Source: CAKTOF01 sp964523945 (GTDB taxonomy: Bacteria > Bacillota > Clostridia > Oscillospirales > Oscillospiraceae). Taken from it: DNA of 27,005 bases. This document shows positions 1-7,968 of this stretch, piece after piece; within the stretch, counting starts at the first letter, position 1; each line of letters opens with the position of its first letter. The stretch is from NCBI GenBank assembly GCA_964523945.1, contig CAZGBU010000016.1, positions 1 to 27,005 of the forward strand, given 5' to 3'. The position numbers and the translations under genes are program-made. The notes below the pieces were generated by a model, which saw only the letters and a list, made by a program, of their open reading frames with translations, was not told the DNA's origin and searched no databases.

Positions 1-867
1 GGCATACGGGCAGCGGTTGGCAAAGCGGCAGCCCGGCTTCGGGTTGACGGGGCTGGTCAGCTCGCCCTGCATAATGACGCGCTTTTTCTCGAGGTGGATG
101 TTCGGGATCGGAATGGCGCTCATCAGGCCCTTGGTGTACGGGTGCAGCTGCAGCTGGAAGAGCGTGTCGGCCGGGCACTTCTCCACCATCGAACCGACGT
201 ACATGACGAGGATGTCGTTGGAGATGTGCTTGACGACGGACAGGTCATGCGTGACGAAGATGTACGTCAGACCGTGCTCCTCCTGCAGATCCTGCAGCAG
301 GTTGAGGATCTGCGCCTGGATCGACACGTCAAGCGCGGAAACCGGCTCGTCACAGACAATAAACTTGGGGCTGAGCGCAAGCGCGCGCGCAACGCCGATA
401 CGCTGACGGCGGCCGCCGTCGAGCTCGTGCGGATAGGCATAAGCCAGGCGCTTGGCCAGGCCGACGGTGTCCATCAGCTGCTCGACGCGCTTGTCAAGCT
501 CCGCCTTATCCTTGTAGACCTTATAGGTCTCGAGCGGATCGGAAATCAGTTCCTTGACGCAGTAGCGCGGGTTGAGCGAGGAGAACGGATCCTGGACGAT
601 GATCTGCATATCCTTGCGCAGCTCTTTGCGCTCTTTGCCCTTGGCCTCGGTGATGTCCTCGCCGCGGAAGAAGATCTTGCCGTCGGTGGCGTCCAGCAGG
701 CCCAGGACGGTACGGCCGAGCGTCGACTTGCCGCAGCCGGACTCGCCGACGACGCCGAGCGTCTTGCCCTCGTCAATGGTAAAGGAAACGTCATCCACCG
801 CGTGCAGGAAGCCTGCGGGGGTTTTAAAATATTTCTTCAGATGTTCAACTCTCAGAAGCTCACTCAT
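1..867 (-). CDS. Oligopeptide/dipeptide ABC transporter ATP-binding protein (OppF/DppF type), 3' end missing
   Basis: Reading from the ATG at 867 to the left edge gives 289 open codons without a stop, so the C-terminus lies outside the window. Seen: Walker A GESGCGKST at residues 41-49, Q-loop VQDPFSSLNPRY, signature LDGGRRQR in place of the usual LSGGQRQR, Walker B FIVCDEPVSALD, and the H-loop TH. The end of the visible part begins the oligopeptide-transporter C-terminal domain (GCRFANRCPYA, a Cys pair that in this family can hold Fe-S). The LDGGRRQR signature is, as I recall it, a known variant in Clostridia. The start overlaps the stop of the upstream ATPase gene by four bases (ATGA), which indicates translational coupling. 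Role: second ATPase of the heterodimer that powers import of peptides or a related ligand such as nickel chelates; ligand not resolvable. Confidence 0.96.
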   Translation of the reverse strand, partial: MSELLRVEHLKKYFKTPAGFLHAVDDVSFTIDEGKTLGVVGESGCGKSTLGRTVLGLLDATDGKIFFRGEDITEAKGKERKELRKDMQIIVQDPFSSLNPRYCVKELISDPLETYKVYKDKAELDKRVEQLMDTVGLAKRLAYAYPHELDGGRRQRIGVARALALSPKFIVCDEPVSALDVSIQAQILNLLQDLQEEHGLTYIFVTHDLSVVKHISNDILVMYVGSMVEKCPADTLFQLQLHPYTKGLMSAIPIPNIHLEKKRVIMQGELTSPVNPKPGCRFANRCPYA

Positions 868-1844
868 ACGTCAGCCTTCTCCTTTCCGCCATATTTGAGG
901 CAGCGCACGAAGTGGCCCGGCGTCATTTCGACCGTCGCGGGATGATATTTGGCGCATTCCTCGATCGCCTGTTTGCATCTGGGATGGAACTTGCATCCCT
1001 TCGGCAGGTTGGCGGGGTCGGGCATCAGGCCCTCGATCGGCTGCAGGCGGTGGACATCCTTGTCCAGGCTCGGCAGCGAGCCGAACAGGCCCTCGGTGTA
1101 CGGATGCGCCGTGTGGTCAAAAATGTCCTCGAGCGAGCCGTATTCCACGATTTCGCCGGCATACATGATGGCGACGCGGTCGCACGTCTCTGCAACAACG
1201 CCCAGGTCATGCGTGATGAGCAGCATCGCGGAGTCGAACTCTTTCTTCAGATCGTTCATCATCTCGAGCACCTGCGCCTGGATCGTGACGTCAAGCGCGG
1301 TGGTCGGCTCGTCGGCCAGCAGCAGCTTCGGCGAGCAGGCCAGCGCCATTGCGATGACGACGCGCTGCTTCATGCCGCCGGAGAACTGGTGCGGATACTC
1401 CCGGCCGCGCGAGGCAGGGATGCCGACGCGCTCGAGCATCTCGGACGCCTTTTTGACGGCGTCGGCGTTGGACATATGCTCGTTGTGGATCTTCAGGCCC
1501 TCAGCGATCTGGTCGACCACACGGATGATCGGGTTCAGGGCCGTCATCGGGTCCTGGAAGATCATCGAGATCTCATTGCCGCGGATCTTTCGGACTTCCT
1601 TCTCGTCCATCTTCAGGATGTCCTCGCCCTTGTAGATGATCTCGCCGCCCTTGTACCGGCCGACGGTATCGCTGATCAGGCGCAGGATCGCAAGCGCTGT
1701 CGTCGTCTTGCCCGCGCCGGTCTCGCCGACGAGGCCGAGCGTCTCACCCTTTTCGATGCTGAACGAAACGTCGTTGACAGCCTTAACCGTCTCCTCGCGG
1801 GTCTCAAAGTAAACAGTCAGGTTTTTGATTTCAAGCAATGCCAT
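864..1844 (-). CDS. Oligopeptide/dipeptide ABC transporter ATP-binding protein (OppD/DppD type)
   Basis: A 326-residue ATPase, normal length for the family. Seen: Walker A GETGAGKTT at residues 40-48, Q-loop FQDPMTALNP, signature FSGGMKQR at 154-161, Walker B LLLADEPTTALD at about 174-185, H-loop TH, and the C-terminal oligo-HPY domain with CKFHPRCKQAIEEC. The ATG at 1844 follows a GGAGGAG ribosome binding site about eight bases upstream. It sits 20 bp after the permease gene and overlaps the next ATPase by four bases, so B-C-D-F form one operon. Role: ATP hydrolysis for an inner-membrane importer of peptides or similar ligands. Opp, Dpp, App and Nik types cannot be told apart without the binding protein. 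Confidence 0.96.
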   Translation of the reverse strand: MALLEIKNLTVYFETREETVKAVNDVSFSIEKGETLGLVGETGAGKTTTALAILRLISDTVGRYKGGEIIYKGEDILKMDEKEVRKIRGNEISMIFQDPMTALNPIIRVVDQIAEGLKIHNEHMSNADAVKKASEMLERVGIPASRGREYPHQFSGGMKQRVVIAMALACSPKLLLADEPTTALDVTIQAQVLEMMNDLKKEFDSAMLLITHDLGVVAETCDRVAIMYAGEIVEYGSLEDIFDHTAHPYTEGLFGSLPSLDKDVHRLQPIEGLMPDPANLPKGCKFHPRCKQAIEECAKYHPATVEMTPGHFVRCLKYGGKEKADV

Positions 1845-1864
1845 TGTATGACTCCTCCTCCCGC

Positions 1865-2749
1865 TTAGTCCTTCAGCTTCGGATCCATCGCGTCCCGGAG
1901 ACCATCACCGAGCACGTTGAAGCCGAACAGCGTTAGGAAGATTGCGACGCCCGGGAACGTAGCCAGCGGCCAGAAGTCGCGGATGTAAGTACGGCCGGCC
2001 GTCATGATCGAGCCCCACTCCGCCGTGGGCGGCTGGACGCCCAGGCCGATGAACGACAGGCCCGAGATCGACATGATCGCCATGCCGACACGCAGCGACA
2101 CGTCGACGATCAGCGGTGCCAGGCAGTTCGGCATGATCTGATGGAACAGAACGCGCATGCTGCCCGAGCCGGTGGCCACGGCCGCTTCGACGTACTCCTG
2201 GTCGCGGATCGACAGGATCTGCGCGCGCAGGATTCGGACGCCCATTGGGATACCGGAAATGGAGATGGCCAAGGCGGTGTTAAAGGTACCGGTGCCCAAC
2301 GCCGCCTGAATGGATACGGCCATCAGGATCTGCGGGATCGCCATCAGGATATCCATTAGGCGCATGATCAGCGTCTCAACCCAGCCGCCGAAGTAACCGG
2401 CGAACGCGCCGAGGACGACGCCGATGACCGTCGAGATGACCAGCGAGATCAGTGCGACCAGCAGCGACGTGCGCGCGCCGAAGATGATGCGCGAGAGCAG
2501 GTCGCGGCCGAAGTTGTCGGTGCCCAGCAGATGCTCGCGGCTCGGCCAGGCAAGACGGTTGGAGATATCCTGCACCGTGTGGTCATACGGCGCGAGGAAG
2601 TCGGCAAATACAGCCACAAGGACCAGGAAGATAACGATAACCAGGCCGACAACGGCCAGTTTGTCGCGCATCAGGCGCTTGACAACGTCGCCCCACTGGC
2701 TGTGCTTTTCAATGCGCTCGCCTTCCACGACTTTCGTTTTTGCAGCCAT
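1865..2749 (-). CDS. Peptide/nickel-type ABC transporter permease (OppC/DppC type)
   Basis: 294 residues. The N-terminus is cytosolic and charged, followed by a membrane segment (about residues 30-52: LAVVGLVIVIFLVLVAVFA), the OppC-type periplasmic motif YDHTVQDISNRL, and a BPD_transp_1 core of further helices. The EAA loop is visible as EAAVATGSGSMRVLFHQIMPN, the cytosolic contact with the ATPases. The ATG at 2749 directly adjoins the stop of the upstream permease gene; its AGGAGGTGG ribosome binding site lies inside the end of that gene. This suggests matched production of the two permeases. Typical family length is 280-310 residues, so it looks intact. Confidence 0.95.
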   Translation of the reverse strand: MAAKTKVVEGERIEKHSQWGDVVKRLMRDKLAVVGLVIVIFLVLVAVFADFLAPYDHTVQDISNRLAWPSREHLLGTDNFGRDLLSRIIFGARTSLLVALISLVISTVIGVVLGAFAGYFGGWVETLIMRLMDILMAIPQILMAVSIQAALGTGTFNTALAISISGIPMGVRILRAQILSIRDQEYVEAAVATGSGSMRVLFHQIMPNCLAPLIVDVSLRVGMAIMSISGLSFIGLGVQPPTAEWGSIMTAGRTYIRDFWPLATFPGVAIFLTLFGFNVLGDGLRDAMDPKLKD

Positions 2750-3742
2750 TTACGCCACCTCCTGTGCCGCCGGAGCAGTCTCTTCCTCGGTGTCTTTCTT
2801 CTTCTTCTTGCCGCTGGCATACTGCGCCTTGATGCGCGGATCGATGAACGCATACGCCAGGTCGACGATCAGGTTCATGACACAGACGGTGATGGAGATT
2901 ACGAGGATACCGCTCTGAATGACGGGATAGTTTTTCGAAGAAATTGCAGTGTTCATCAGGGTGCCGAGACCCGGGATGGAGAAGATCGTTTCGACCAGGA
3001 TCGAGCCGCCCATGATCATGCTCATCTGCGAGCCGATGACCGTGATGACCGGGATCAGGCCGTTCTTCAGGGCATGGCGGCGCGTGACGGCAGAGGCTGA
3101 CAGGCCCTTGGCCCGCGCGGTGCGGATATAGTCCTGACGGATAACCTCCAGCATCGACGAGCGCGCCATACGCGCGACCGACGCAATCGGGCCGATGGCC
3201 AGCGAGAAGACCGGCAGGACCCAGCCCTTCCAGGTGTCAAGGCCCGAAGCGGGGAACCAGCCCAATCGCAGCGAGAACACGATGATCGACATCAGCGCGA
3301 CCCAGAAGTTTGGCAGCGCAGCCAAAATGATCGTGCCGATTCGAATCAGATAATCATACACGCCGCCCTGGTGTGTCGCTGCAAGCACACCGAGCGGAAT
3401 TGCGATGAAGATCGCCGAGAGCACGCCCCAGATACCGATCTTCAGCGTATTGGGAACACGTTCAATGATCTCGTCGGAAACCGCCCGCTTCGAGGTGTAG
3501 GACGTGCCGAGGTCAAATTCAGTCACGATGCCCCACACATAGGTGACATACTGCACCAGGAACGGTTTGTCCAGACCGAGCTCCGCCTCCATCCTGTCGT
3601 ACTGCTCCTGCGTGTAGTTGGAGCCGAGCAGGTTGACGACCGGGTCGCCTGGCGTAAAATGGTTGATCGTAAAGACCAAGAAGATAACGCCGAGCAGTAC
3701 CGGGATCATCCAGAGGATTCGTTTGATTACGTACTTAATCAA
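2750..3742 (-). CDS. Peptide/nickel-type ABC transporter permease (OppB/DppB type)
   Basis: 330 residues starting at a TTG codon (start read as IKYVIKRILWMIPVLLG after the initiator). The N-terminal helix, the motif FTINHFTPGDPV and the six-helix BPD_transp_1 domain with EAA loop (RTARAKGLSASAVTRRHALKN) are typical of OppB/DppB. A GGTGG element about 10 bases upstream is a weak ribosome binding site, so with the TTG start initiation may be inefficient. The C-terminus carries a lysine-rich tail (KKKKKD). It is the first gene of the B-C-D-F operon, about 320 nt below a strong promoter (4097-4069) with a structured leader between. No substrate-binding protein gene precedes it; that gene may follow oppF outside the window or be elsewhere. 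Confidence 0.95.
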   Translation of the reverse strand: MIKYVIKRILWMIPVLLGVIFLVFTINHFTPGDPVVNLLGSNYTQEQYDRMEAELGLDKPFLVQYVTYVWGIVTEFDLGTSYTSKRAVSDEIIERVPNTLKIGIWGVLSAIFIAIPLGVLAATHQGGVYDYLIRIGTIILAALPNFWVALMSIIVFSLRLGWFPASGLDTWKGWVLPVFSLAIGPIASVARMARSSMLEVIRQDYIRTARAKGLSASAVTRRHALKNGLIPVITVIGSQMSMIMGGSILVETIFSIPGLGTLMNTAISSKNYPVIQSGILVISITVCVMNLIVDLAYAFIDPRIKAQYASGKKKKKDTEEETAPAAQEVA

Positions 3743-3806
3743 ATTTCACACACCACCCGAGGTAAATTTTTGGGCCGGCACTGCCGGTCACTTGATCTAT
3801 ATTTCA

Positions 3807-3918
3807 AAAAGCCCGCCGGCTTTTCTTACGCGATTCGCCTGCGCGGCCGAAGCCGCCTCAGACAGCCAAACGCGGAACCTGCCCCGCGGCGACAGGCCGC
3901 CTCTGGTTCCGCGCTGTC
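3807..3918 (-). promoter_or_regulatory. Structured leader with terminator-like hairpin ahead of the peptide-transporter operon
   Basis: In the minus-strand leader three hairpins follow one another. First, 3918-3861: an interrupted stem, CGCGGAACC (3913-3905) with GGTTCCGCG (3879-3871), extended by GACAG/CTGTC. Second, 3856-3843: GCGGC-TTCG-GCCGC, a stem capped by the very stable cUUCGg tetraloop. Third, 3824-3807: AAAAGCC-GGCG-GGCTTTT, followed by a run of five T, which looks like an intrinsic terminator 64 nt before oppB. CGGCTT in the second hairpin could pair instead with AAGCCG in the 5' arm of the third, so a switch is possible. It resembles a transcription attenuator; this is inference and no known riboswitch consensus was recognised. 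Confidence 0.5.
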
Positions 3919-4068
3919 ATAGCAAAGCAATGGGATTCGCTCAGTGCACAATTTCTCTCATGTCGTGGAGGTACATATGTAAAATTGCGCAGGAAACACT
4001 TTGTTCATATTCTATTGTTTATAGTTGCCAATTTCGCGGCCGGATTCGCATCGCTTCCTGATAGAATC

Positions 4069-4097
4069 AATATATCTCATCGACAAAAGTCTGTCAA
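4069..4097 (-). promoter_or_regulatory. Sigma-A promoter for the peptide-transporter operon
   Basis: On the minus strand TTGACA (4097-4092, perfect) is followed after exactly 17 bp by TATATT (4074-4069, 5 of 6). The predicted transcription start is near 4062, giving a leader of about 320 nt before the TTG start at 3742. The region is much more AT-rich than the coding sequence around it. Confidence 0.75.
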
Positions 4098-4315
4098 TTC
4101 CAAAATTCAGGAACAGGCTGTCTGTCTCTCCAAAAATCAGCCTCACTTTTTAGTCACTTTTCCCCCTGCGGCATAGTTGTGGTGCCAAAAAAGGCAGGAA
4201 ATGTAGGCTCTGGTTTGTTTTGGCCGTTTAAAATGCCATTCCCTCTTTGGTTAGATTACCACTTTTTTCGCCTGTGCGCCACAAAGAATTACCGGAATCG
4301 ACGAATGGATTCTTC

Positions 4316-4344
4316 TTGCAATCGCATCCGTTTTCCGGTATATT
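4316..4344 (+). promoter_or_regulatory. Sigma-A promoter for the rnf operon
   Basis: TTGCAA (4316-4321) is followed after 17 bp by TATATT (4339-4344); the expected transcription start is near 4351, giving a leader of about 58 nt before rnfC. It is divergent from the peptide-transporter promoter, with about 220 bp between them. The rest of the 666-bp intergenic stretch 3743-4408 holds the leader hairpins listed separately and no convincing gene. Confidence 0.65.
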
Positions 4345-4408
4345 GTTTTATAGTATCGTTCCAGCATATTGCGGGCGGACGGATCTTATGAAACTGAGGT
4401 GATCCCTG

Positions 4409-5722
4409 ATGGCGTTTTCCTTCTTTGGCGGCGTACACCCGGACGACGGCAAGCAGCTCGCCTGCGACCGGCCGATCGAGCCGTACGCCCCCAAACAGGT
4501 CGTCATTCCGATGTCCCAGCACATTGGCGCACCGTGCCAGCCTCTGGTCAAAAAGGGCGACACGGTGAAGCTCGGGCAGAAGATCGGCGACAACTCCGGC
4601 CTGTGCGTCCCGGTGCACGCATCTGTCTCCGGGACGGTGGCGGCTGTCGAACCGCGGCCGTACACCGGCGGGACCGACGTGATGTGCGTCGTCATCGACA
4701 GTGACGGGCTGGATACGCCCTGCGACGACATCACGCCGCGCGAATCGATCGACGATCTGAGCGCCGAGGAGCTGATGGAGATCATTCACCAGGCCGGCAT
4801 CGCGGGCATGGGCGGCGCAATGTTTCCGGCGCATGCCAAACTCTCATCCGGCATCGGCAAGGTGGACACCGTCATCCTGAACGCCTCCGAGTGCGAACCG
4901 TACATCACCGCCGACGACCGGCTCATCCGCGAGACGCCGGAGCGCGTTGTCGGCGGGCTCCGGATCCTGATGAAAATCCTCGGCCTGCGCACGGGCTGCA
5001 TCGGCATCGAGGACAACAAGCCCGAGGCCATCCGCACGCTGCAGGGGCTGCTCGGCGCCGGCGGCGACATCGAGCTGATCGTGCGCAAAACGCGCTATCC
5101 GCAGGGTGCGGAAAAGCAGCTCATCCAGTCGGTCACCGGCCGCCAGGTACCGCCGGGCGGGTTGCCGGCCGCCGTCGGCTGCGCGGTGTTCAACGCGGGC
5201 ACGGCCGCAGCCATCTACGACGCGGTTTATCTGGGCATGCCGCTCGTGCGGCGCGTCGTCACGGTGACGGGCCCTGCCATCGCAAATCCGTCGAACTTCC
5301 TCGCGCCGATCGGCACGCGCTATGCCGACCTGATCGAAGCGGCCGGCGGCTTCCGCGGGGCGCCCTACAAGGTCCTCGCCGGCGGGCCGATGATGGGCCT
5401 GGCGCAGTACGACCTGGACGTGCCGGTCATCAAGGGCTCCAATGCGATTACCTGCCTGACAAAAGCCGACCGCGGCCGGATCAAAGAGCCGCACTGCATC
5501 CGCTGCGGCCGCTGTATGGACGCCTGCCCGATGCATCTGATGCCGCTGTATCTGTACAAATACGAGCGCGCCGGCAATCTCGAGGGGCTGGAGAAAAAGC
5601 ATGTGACCGACTGCATCGAGTGCGGCAGCTGCGCATATGTCTGCCCGGCCGGTCTGCCGCTCGTGCAGAGCTTCAAAAACGCAAAACAGAAGCTGCGCGC
5701 CGCGGCGGCGCCGAAGCAGTAA
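4409..5722 (+). CDS. rnfC: Rnf electron-transport complex subunit C (NADH dehydrogenase-like, 2[4Fe-4S])
   Basis: 437 residues, typical of clostridial RnfC. Seen: N-terminal RnfC barrel (FFGGVHPDDGK, residues 6-15), a lipoyl-like sandwich region around 41-83, the NADH/FMN-binding complex I 51-kDa-like motif GMGGAMFPAHAK (133-144) and ECEPYITADD (161-170), an SLBB-like region, and two C-terminal [4Fe-4S] motifs, C363-x2-C-x2-C-x3-C373 and C402-x2-C-x2-C-x3-C412. Start chosen at ATG 4409, preceded by GAGGTGATC, fully complementary to the 16S rRNA 3' end. Known role: peripheral subunit that reduces NAD+ with electrons from ferredoxin via RnfB. First gene of rnfCDGEAB. Confidence 0.97.
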   Translation: MAFSFFGGVHPDDGKQLACDRPIEPYAPKQVVIPMSQHIGAPCQPLVKKGDTVKLGQKIGDNSGLCVPVHASVSGTVAAVEPRPYTGGTDVMCVVIDSDGLDTPCDDITPRESIDDLSAEELMEIIHQAGIAGMGGAMFPAHAKLSSGIGKVDTVILNASECEPYITADDRLIRETPERVVGGLRILMKILGLRTGCIGIEDNKPEAIRTLQGLLGAGGDIELIVRKTRYPQGAEKQLIQSVTGRQVPPGGLPAAVGCAVFNAGTAAAIYDAVYLGMPLVRRVVTVTGPAIANPSNFLAPIGTRYADLIEAAGGFRGAPYKVLAGGPMMGLAQYDLDVPVIKGSNAITCLTKADRGRIKEPHCIRCGRCMDACPMHLMPLYLYKYERAGNLEGLEKKHVTDCIECGSCAYVCPAGLPLVQSFKNAKQKLRAAAAPKQ

Positions 5723-5735
5723 GGAGGCGGGTCCC

Positions 5736-6761
5736 TTGGATGAGAAAAGCTACAACCTGACCGTATCGGTCTCGCCGCACATCCACGCGGCGGACTCGAC
5801 GCGCTCGATCATGCTCGATGTGATCATCGCGCTGATGCCGGCGCTGATCGGCGCGGTCTATTTCTTCGGGCTGCGCGTGCTGCTGGTGTGCGCCGTCTCG
5901 TGCGCCGCATGCGTGTTCTTTGAGTGGGGCTACCGGCGCGTGATGAAAAAGGACACGACCGTCAGCGATCTGTCGGCGGTCGTCACGGGGCTGCTGCTCG
6001 CGTTCGTCTGCCCTGTCACGATCCCGTACTGGGCGCTGATCATCGGCGATTTCTTCGCAATCGTCGTCGTCAAGCAGCTGTTCGGCGGCATCGGCCAGAA
6101 CTTTATGAATCCGGCGCTCGCGGCGCGTGCGTTCCTGTTCTCGTGGCCGGTGATGATGACGACCTGGGTCGCGCCCGGCGCGGCGCTGAGCCTGTTTGGT
6201 TCCAATGCCGACGCGGTGACCGTCGCCACGCCGCTCGCCCAGCTCAAGGAGGGGCTGCTGCCGACCGCGTCGATGTTCGAGCTGTACGTCGGTTCGATCG
6301 GCGGCAGCCTGGGCGAGACGTCGGCGGTGCTGCTGCTACTCGGCGGCGTATATCTGTACATGCGCGACGTGATCTCGGCGCGCATCCCGCTCGCGTTCCT
6401 CGGCACGGTCGCGGTGCTGACGTTCGCCTTTCCGCTCGGCGGCAACGACCGCATTGACTGGATGCTCGCCGAGCTGTGCTCCGGCGGCCTGATCCTCGGC
6501 GCGGTGTTTATGGCCACCGACTACACCACCTCGCCCGTCACCAAATGGGGGCAGGTGGTCTACGGCATCGGCTGCGGCGGGCTGACCGTACTGATCCGGT
6601 ATTTCGGCTCGTACGCAGAGGGCGTGTCGTACGCGATTCTGATCATGAACGTGTGCGCCTGCTTCCTCGACCGCGTGGGTGTGCCGAAGCGCTTCGGCTT
6701 TGTCAAGCCGGAAAAAGTCAGAAAGGGCAAAGGAGGCGGCGGCGATGACAACGCAGAGTAA
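5736..6761 (+). CDS. rnfD: Rnf complex membrane subunit D (flavinylated)
   Basis: 341 residues from TTG 5736, which follows an AAGGAGGCGG ribosome binding site just after the rnfC stop; an upstream in-frame ATG at 5637 lies inside rnfC and is unlikely to be used. About ten hydrophobic segments and the conserved NFMNPALAARAFLF (122-135) and MATDYTTSPVT motifs define NqrB/RnfD. The covalent FMN site reads D-A-V-T-V-A-T-P-L with the acceptor threonine at about residue 165; the usual Gly before Ala-Thr is Val here. Known role: membrane electron carrier in the ion-pumping Rnf complex. It overlaps rnfG by 17 bp. The flavin transferase ApbE needed for attachment is not in this window. Confidence 0.96.
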   Translation: MDEKSYNLTVSVSPHIHAADSTRSIMLDVIIALMPALIGAVYFFGLRVLLVCAVSCAACVFFEWGYRRVMKKDTTVSDLSAVVTGLLLAFVCPVTIPYWALIIGDFFAIVVVKQLFGGIGQNFMNPALAARAFLFSWPVMMTTWVAPGAALSLFGSNADAVTVATPLAQLKEGLLPTASMFELYVGSIGGSLGETSAVLLLLGGVYLYMRDVISARIPLAFLGTVAVLTFAFPLGGNDRIDWMLAELCSGGLILGAVFMATDYTTSPVTKWGQVVYGIGCGGLTVLIRYFGSYAEGVSYAILIMNVCACFLDRVGVPKRFGFVKPEKVRKGKGGGGDDNAE

Positions 6762-7317
6762 AGGATATGTCGCGCGGCTGACGATTACGCTGTTTGCCAT
6801 TACGCTGGTCGTCGCGGCGCTGCTCGGGCTGGTCAATGCCGTCACGGCCGAGCCGATCGCGCAGGCCGCCGCCGAGCGGACCGCCGCGGCGATGGCCTCG
6901 GTGCTGACCTTTGATACATACGAGGAAGTGGCATTCACCGACGAGACCGGCCTGGTGCAGACCGTCTGGCAGGCAAGCGCGGACGGCGCGGTCTGCGGCT
7001 TTGTCGCAGAGGTGACGCCGTCCGGTTTCGGCGGCGCGATCAGCATGATCGTCGGCATCGGCACAGACGGCACGGTCACCGGGATCTCGATCACCGATCA
7101 CGACGAAACCTCCGGCCTCGGCGCCGTCGCGGCAGCCGATACCACCGCCGGCGAAACATTCCGCGCGCAGTTTGCCGGCGCGTCCGGCGCGCTGGCCGTG
7201 ACAAAGGACGGCGGCACAATCGACGCGCTCACCGGCGCGACGATCACCTCGCGCGCCGTTGTCGACGGCGTCAACGCGGCGCTCGCAGCTGTCGCGCCGC
7301 TCATCCCGCTTGGTTAA
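6745..7317 (+). CDS. rnfG: Rnf complex subunit G (FMN-binding)
   Basis: 190 residues from ATG 6745, chosen because GGAGGCGGCGG lies directly upstream within rnfD; longer in-frame starts fall deeper in rnfD. One N-terminal membrane anchor (about residues 11-31), then an extracytoplasmic FMN-binding domain with ETSGLGA (121-127) and the covalent flavin motif DALTGATITS, acceptor threonine about 166. This is the S/TGAT motif known from NqrC and RnfG. It overlaps rnfD by 17 bp and is followed by rnfE after 12 bp, consistent with the tightly packed operon. Confidence 0.96.
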   Translation: MTTQSKGYVARLTITLFAITLVVAALLGLVNAVTAEPIAQAAAERTAAAMASVLTFDTYEEVAFTDETGLVQTVWQASADGAVCGFVAEVTPSGFGGAISMIVGIGTDGTVTGISITDHDETSGLGAVAAADTTAGETFRAQFAGASGALAVTKDGGTIDALTGATITSRAVVDGVNAALAAVAPLIPLG

Positions 7318-7329
7318 GGAGGTCTCGGC

Positions 7330-7968
7330 ATGAACTTCAAACGGCAACTCAAAGAGGGCCTGCTGACCCAGAACCCGGTTCTGGTGCAGCTGCTCGGCAT
7401 GTGCTCGACGATGGCCATTACCACGACGCTGTTCAACGGCCTGGGCATGGGCATCTCGGTCACGGCAATCCTGATCTGTTCGAACGTCGTCATCTCGCTG
7501 CTGCGGAAAATCATTCCGTCGAAGATCCGCATCGCGGCGTATATCGTCGTCATCGCCGGTTTTGTGACGATGGTCGACCTGCTGATCCAGGCGTTTCTGC
7601 CGGACCTTTCCAACTCGCTCGGCGTGTTCATCCCGCTGATCGTCGTCAACTGCATCATTCTTGGCCGGGCGGAGGCGTTTGCGTCGAAGAATCCGGTCGG
7701 CGCGTCGGCGGTCGACGGGCTGACGCAGGGCATCGGCTACACCTGCGCGCTGATCGTGATGTGCGTCGTGCGCGAGCTGCTCGGCTCGGGCACGTTCGGC
7801 GGCGGCGTGCTCAACGGGGGCGACGGCATCCGCATCATCCCGGCGGAGTATCCGGCGCTGCTGCTGATCCTGCCGGTCGGCGGCTTCCTGACGCTCGGCA
7901 CGCTGATCGCCGTCGTGCAGTACTGCACCAACCGGAGTAAAAAGAAGCATCCGGAGGTGACGAAATGA
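7330..7968 (+). CDS. rnfE: Rnf complex membrane subunit E
   Basis: 212 residues, six predicted membrane helices, RnfA/RnfE/NqrD/NqrE family. Seen: N-terminal KRQLKEGLLTQNPVLVQLLG, typical for RnfE, then MCSTMAITTTLFNGLGMG, and VNCIILGRAEAFASKNP, which in this family contains the conserved Cys that, in structures of Nqr/Rnf, helps bind an intramembrane iron-sulfur cluster between the A and E (D and E) subunits. The ribosome binding site AAGGAGGT lies eight bases before ATG 7330. The stop overlaps the start of rnfA by four bases (ATGA). Confidence 0.96.
   Translation: MNFKRQLKEGLLTQNPVLVQLLGMCSTMAITTTLFNGLGMGISVTAILICSNVVISLLRKIIPSKIRIAAYIVVIAGFVTMVDLLIQAFLPDLSNSLGVFIPLIVVNCIILGRAEAFASKNPVGASAVDGLTQGIGYTCALIVMCVVRELLGSGTFGGGVLNGGDGIRIIPAEYPALLLILPVGGFLTLGTLIAVVQYCTNRSKKKHPEVTK

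Noticed and set aside
3861..3918. Resemblance of GGTTCCGCG in the opp leader to the T-box sequence (TGGTACCGCG)
   Set aside because: The required TGG for tRNA 3'-end pairing is absent, the matching strand is part of a local hairpin, and no specifier-loop stem could be drawn.
4179..4391. Small open frame of 70 codons upstream of rnfC
   Set aside because: No ribosome binding site, overlaps the rnf promoter, and composition differs from real genes here.
5637..5735. Earlier in-frame ATG start for rnfD
   Set aside because: It lies deep inside rnfC; TTG 5736 has an ideal ribosome binding site and gives the usual RnfD N-terminus.
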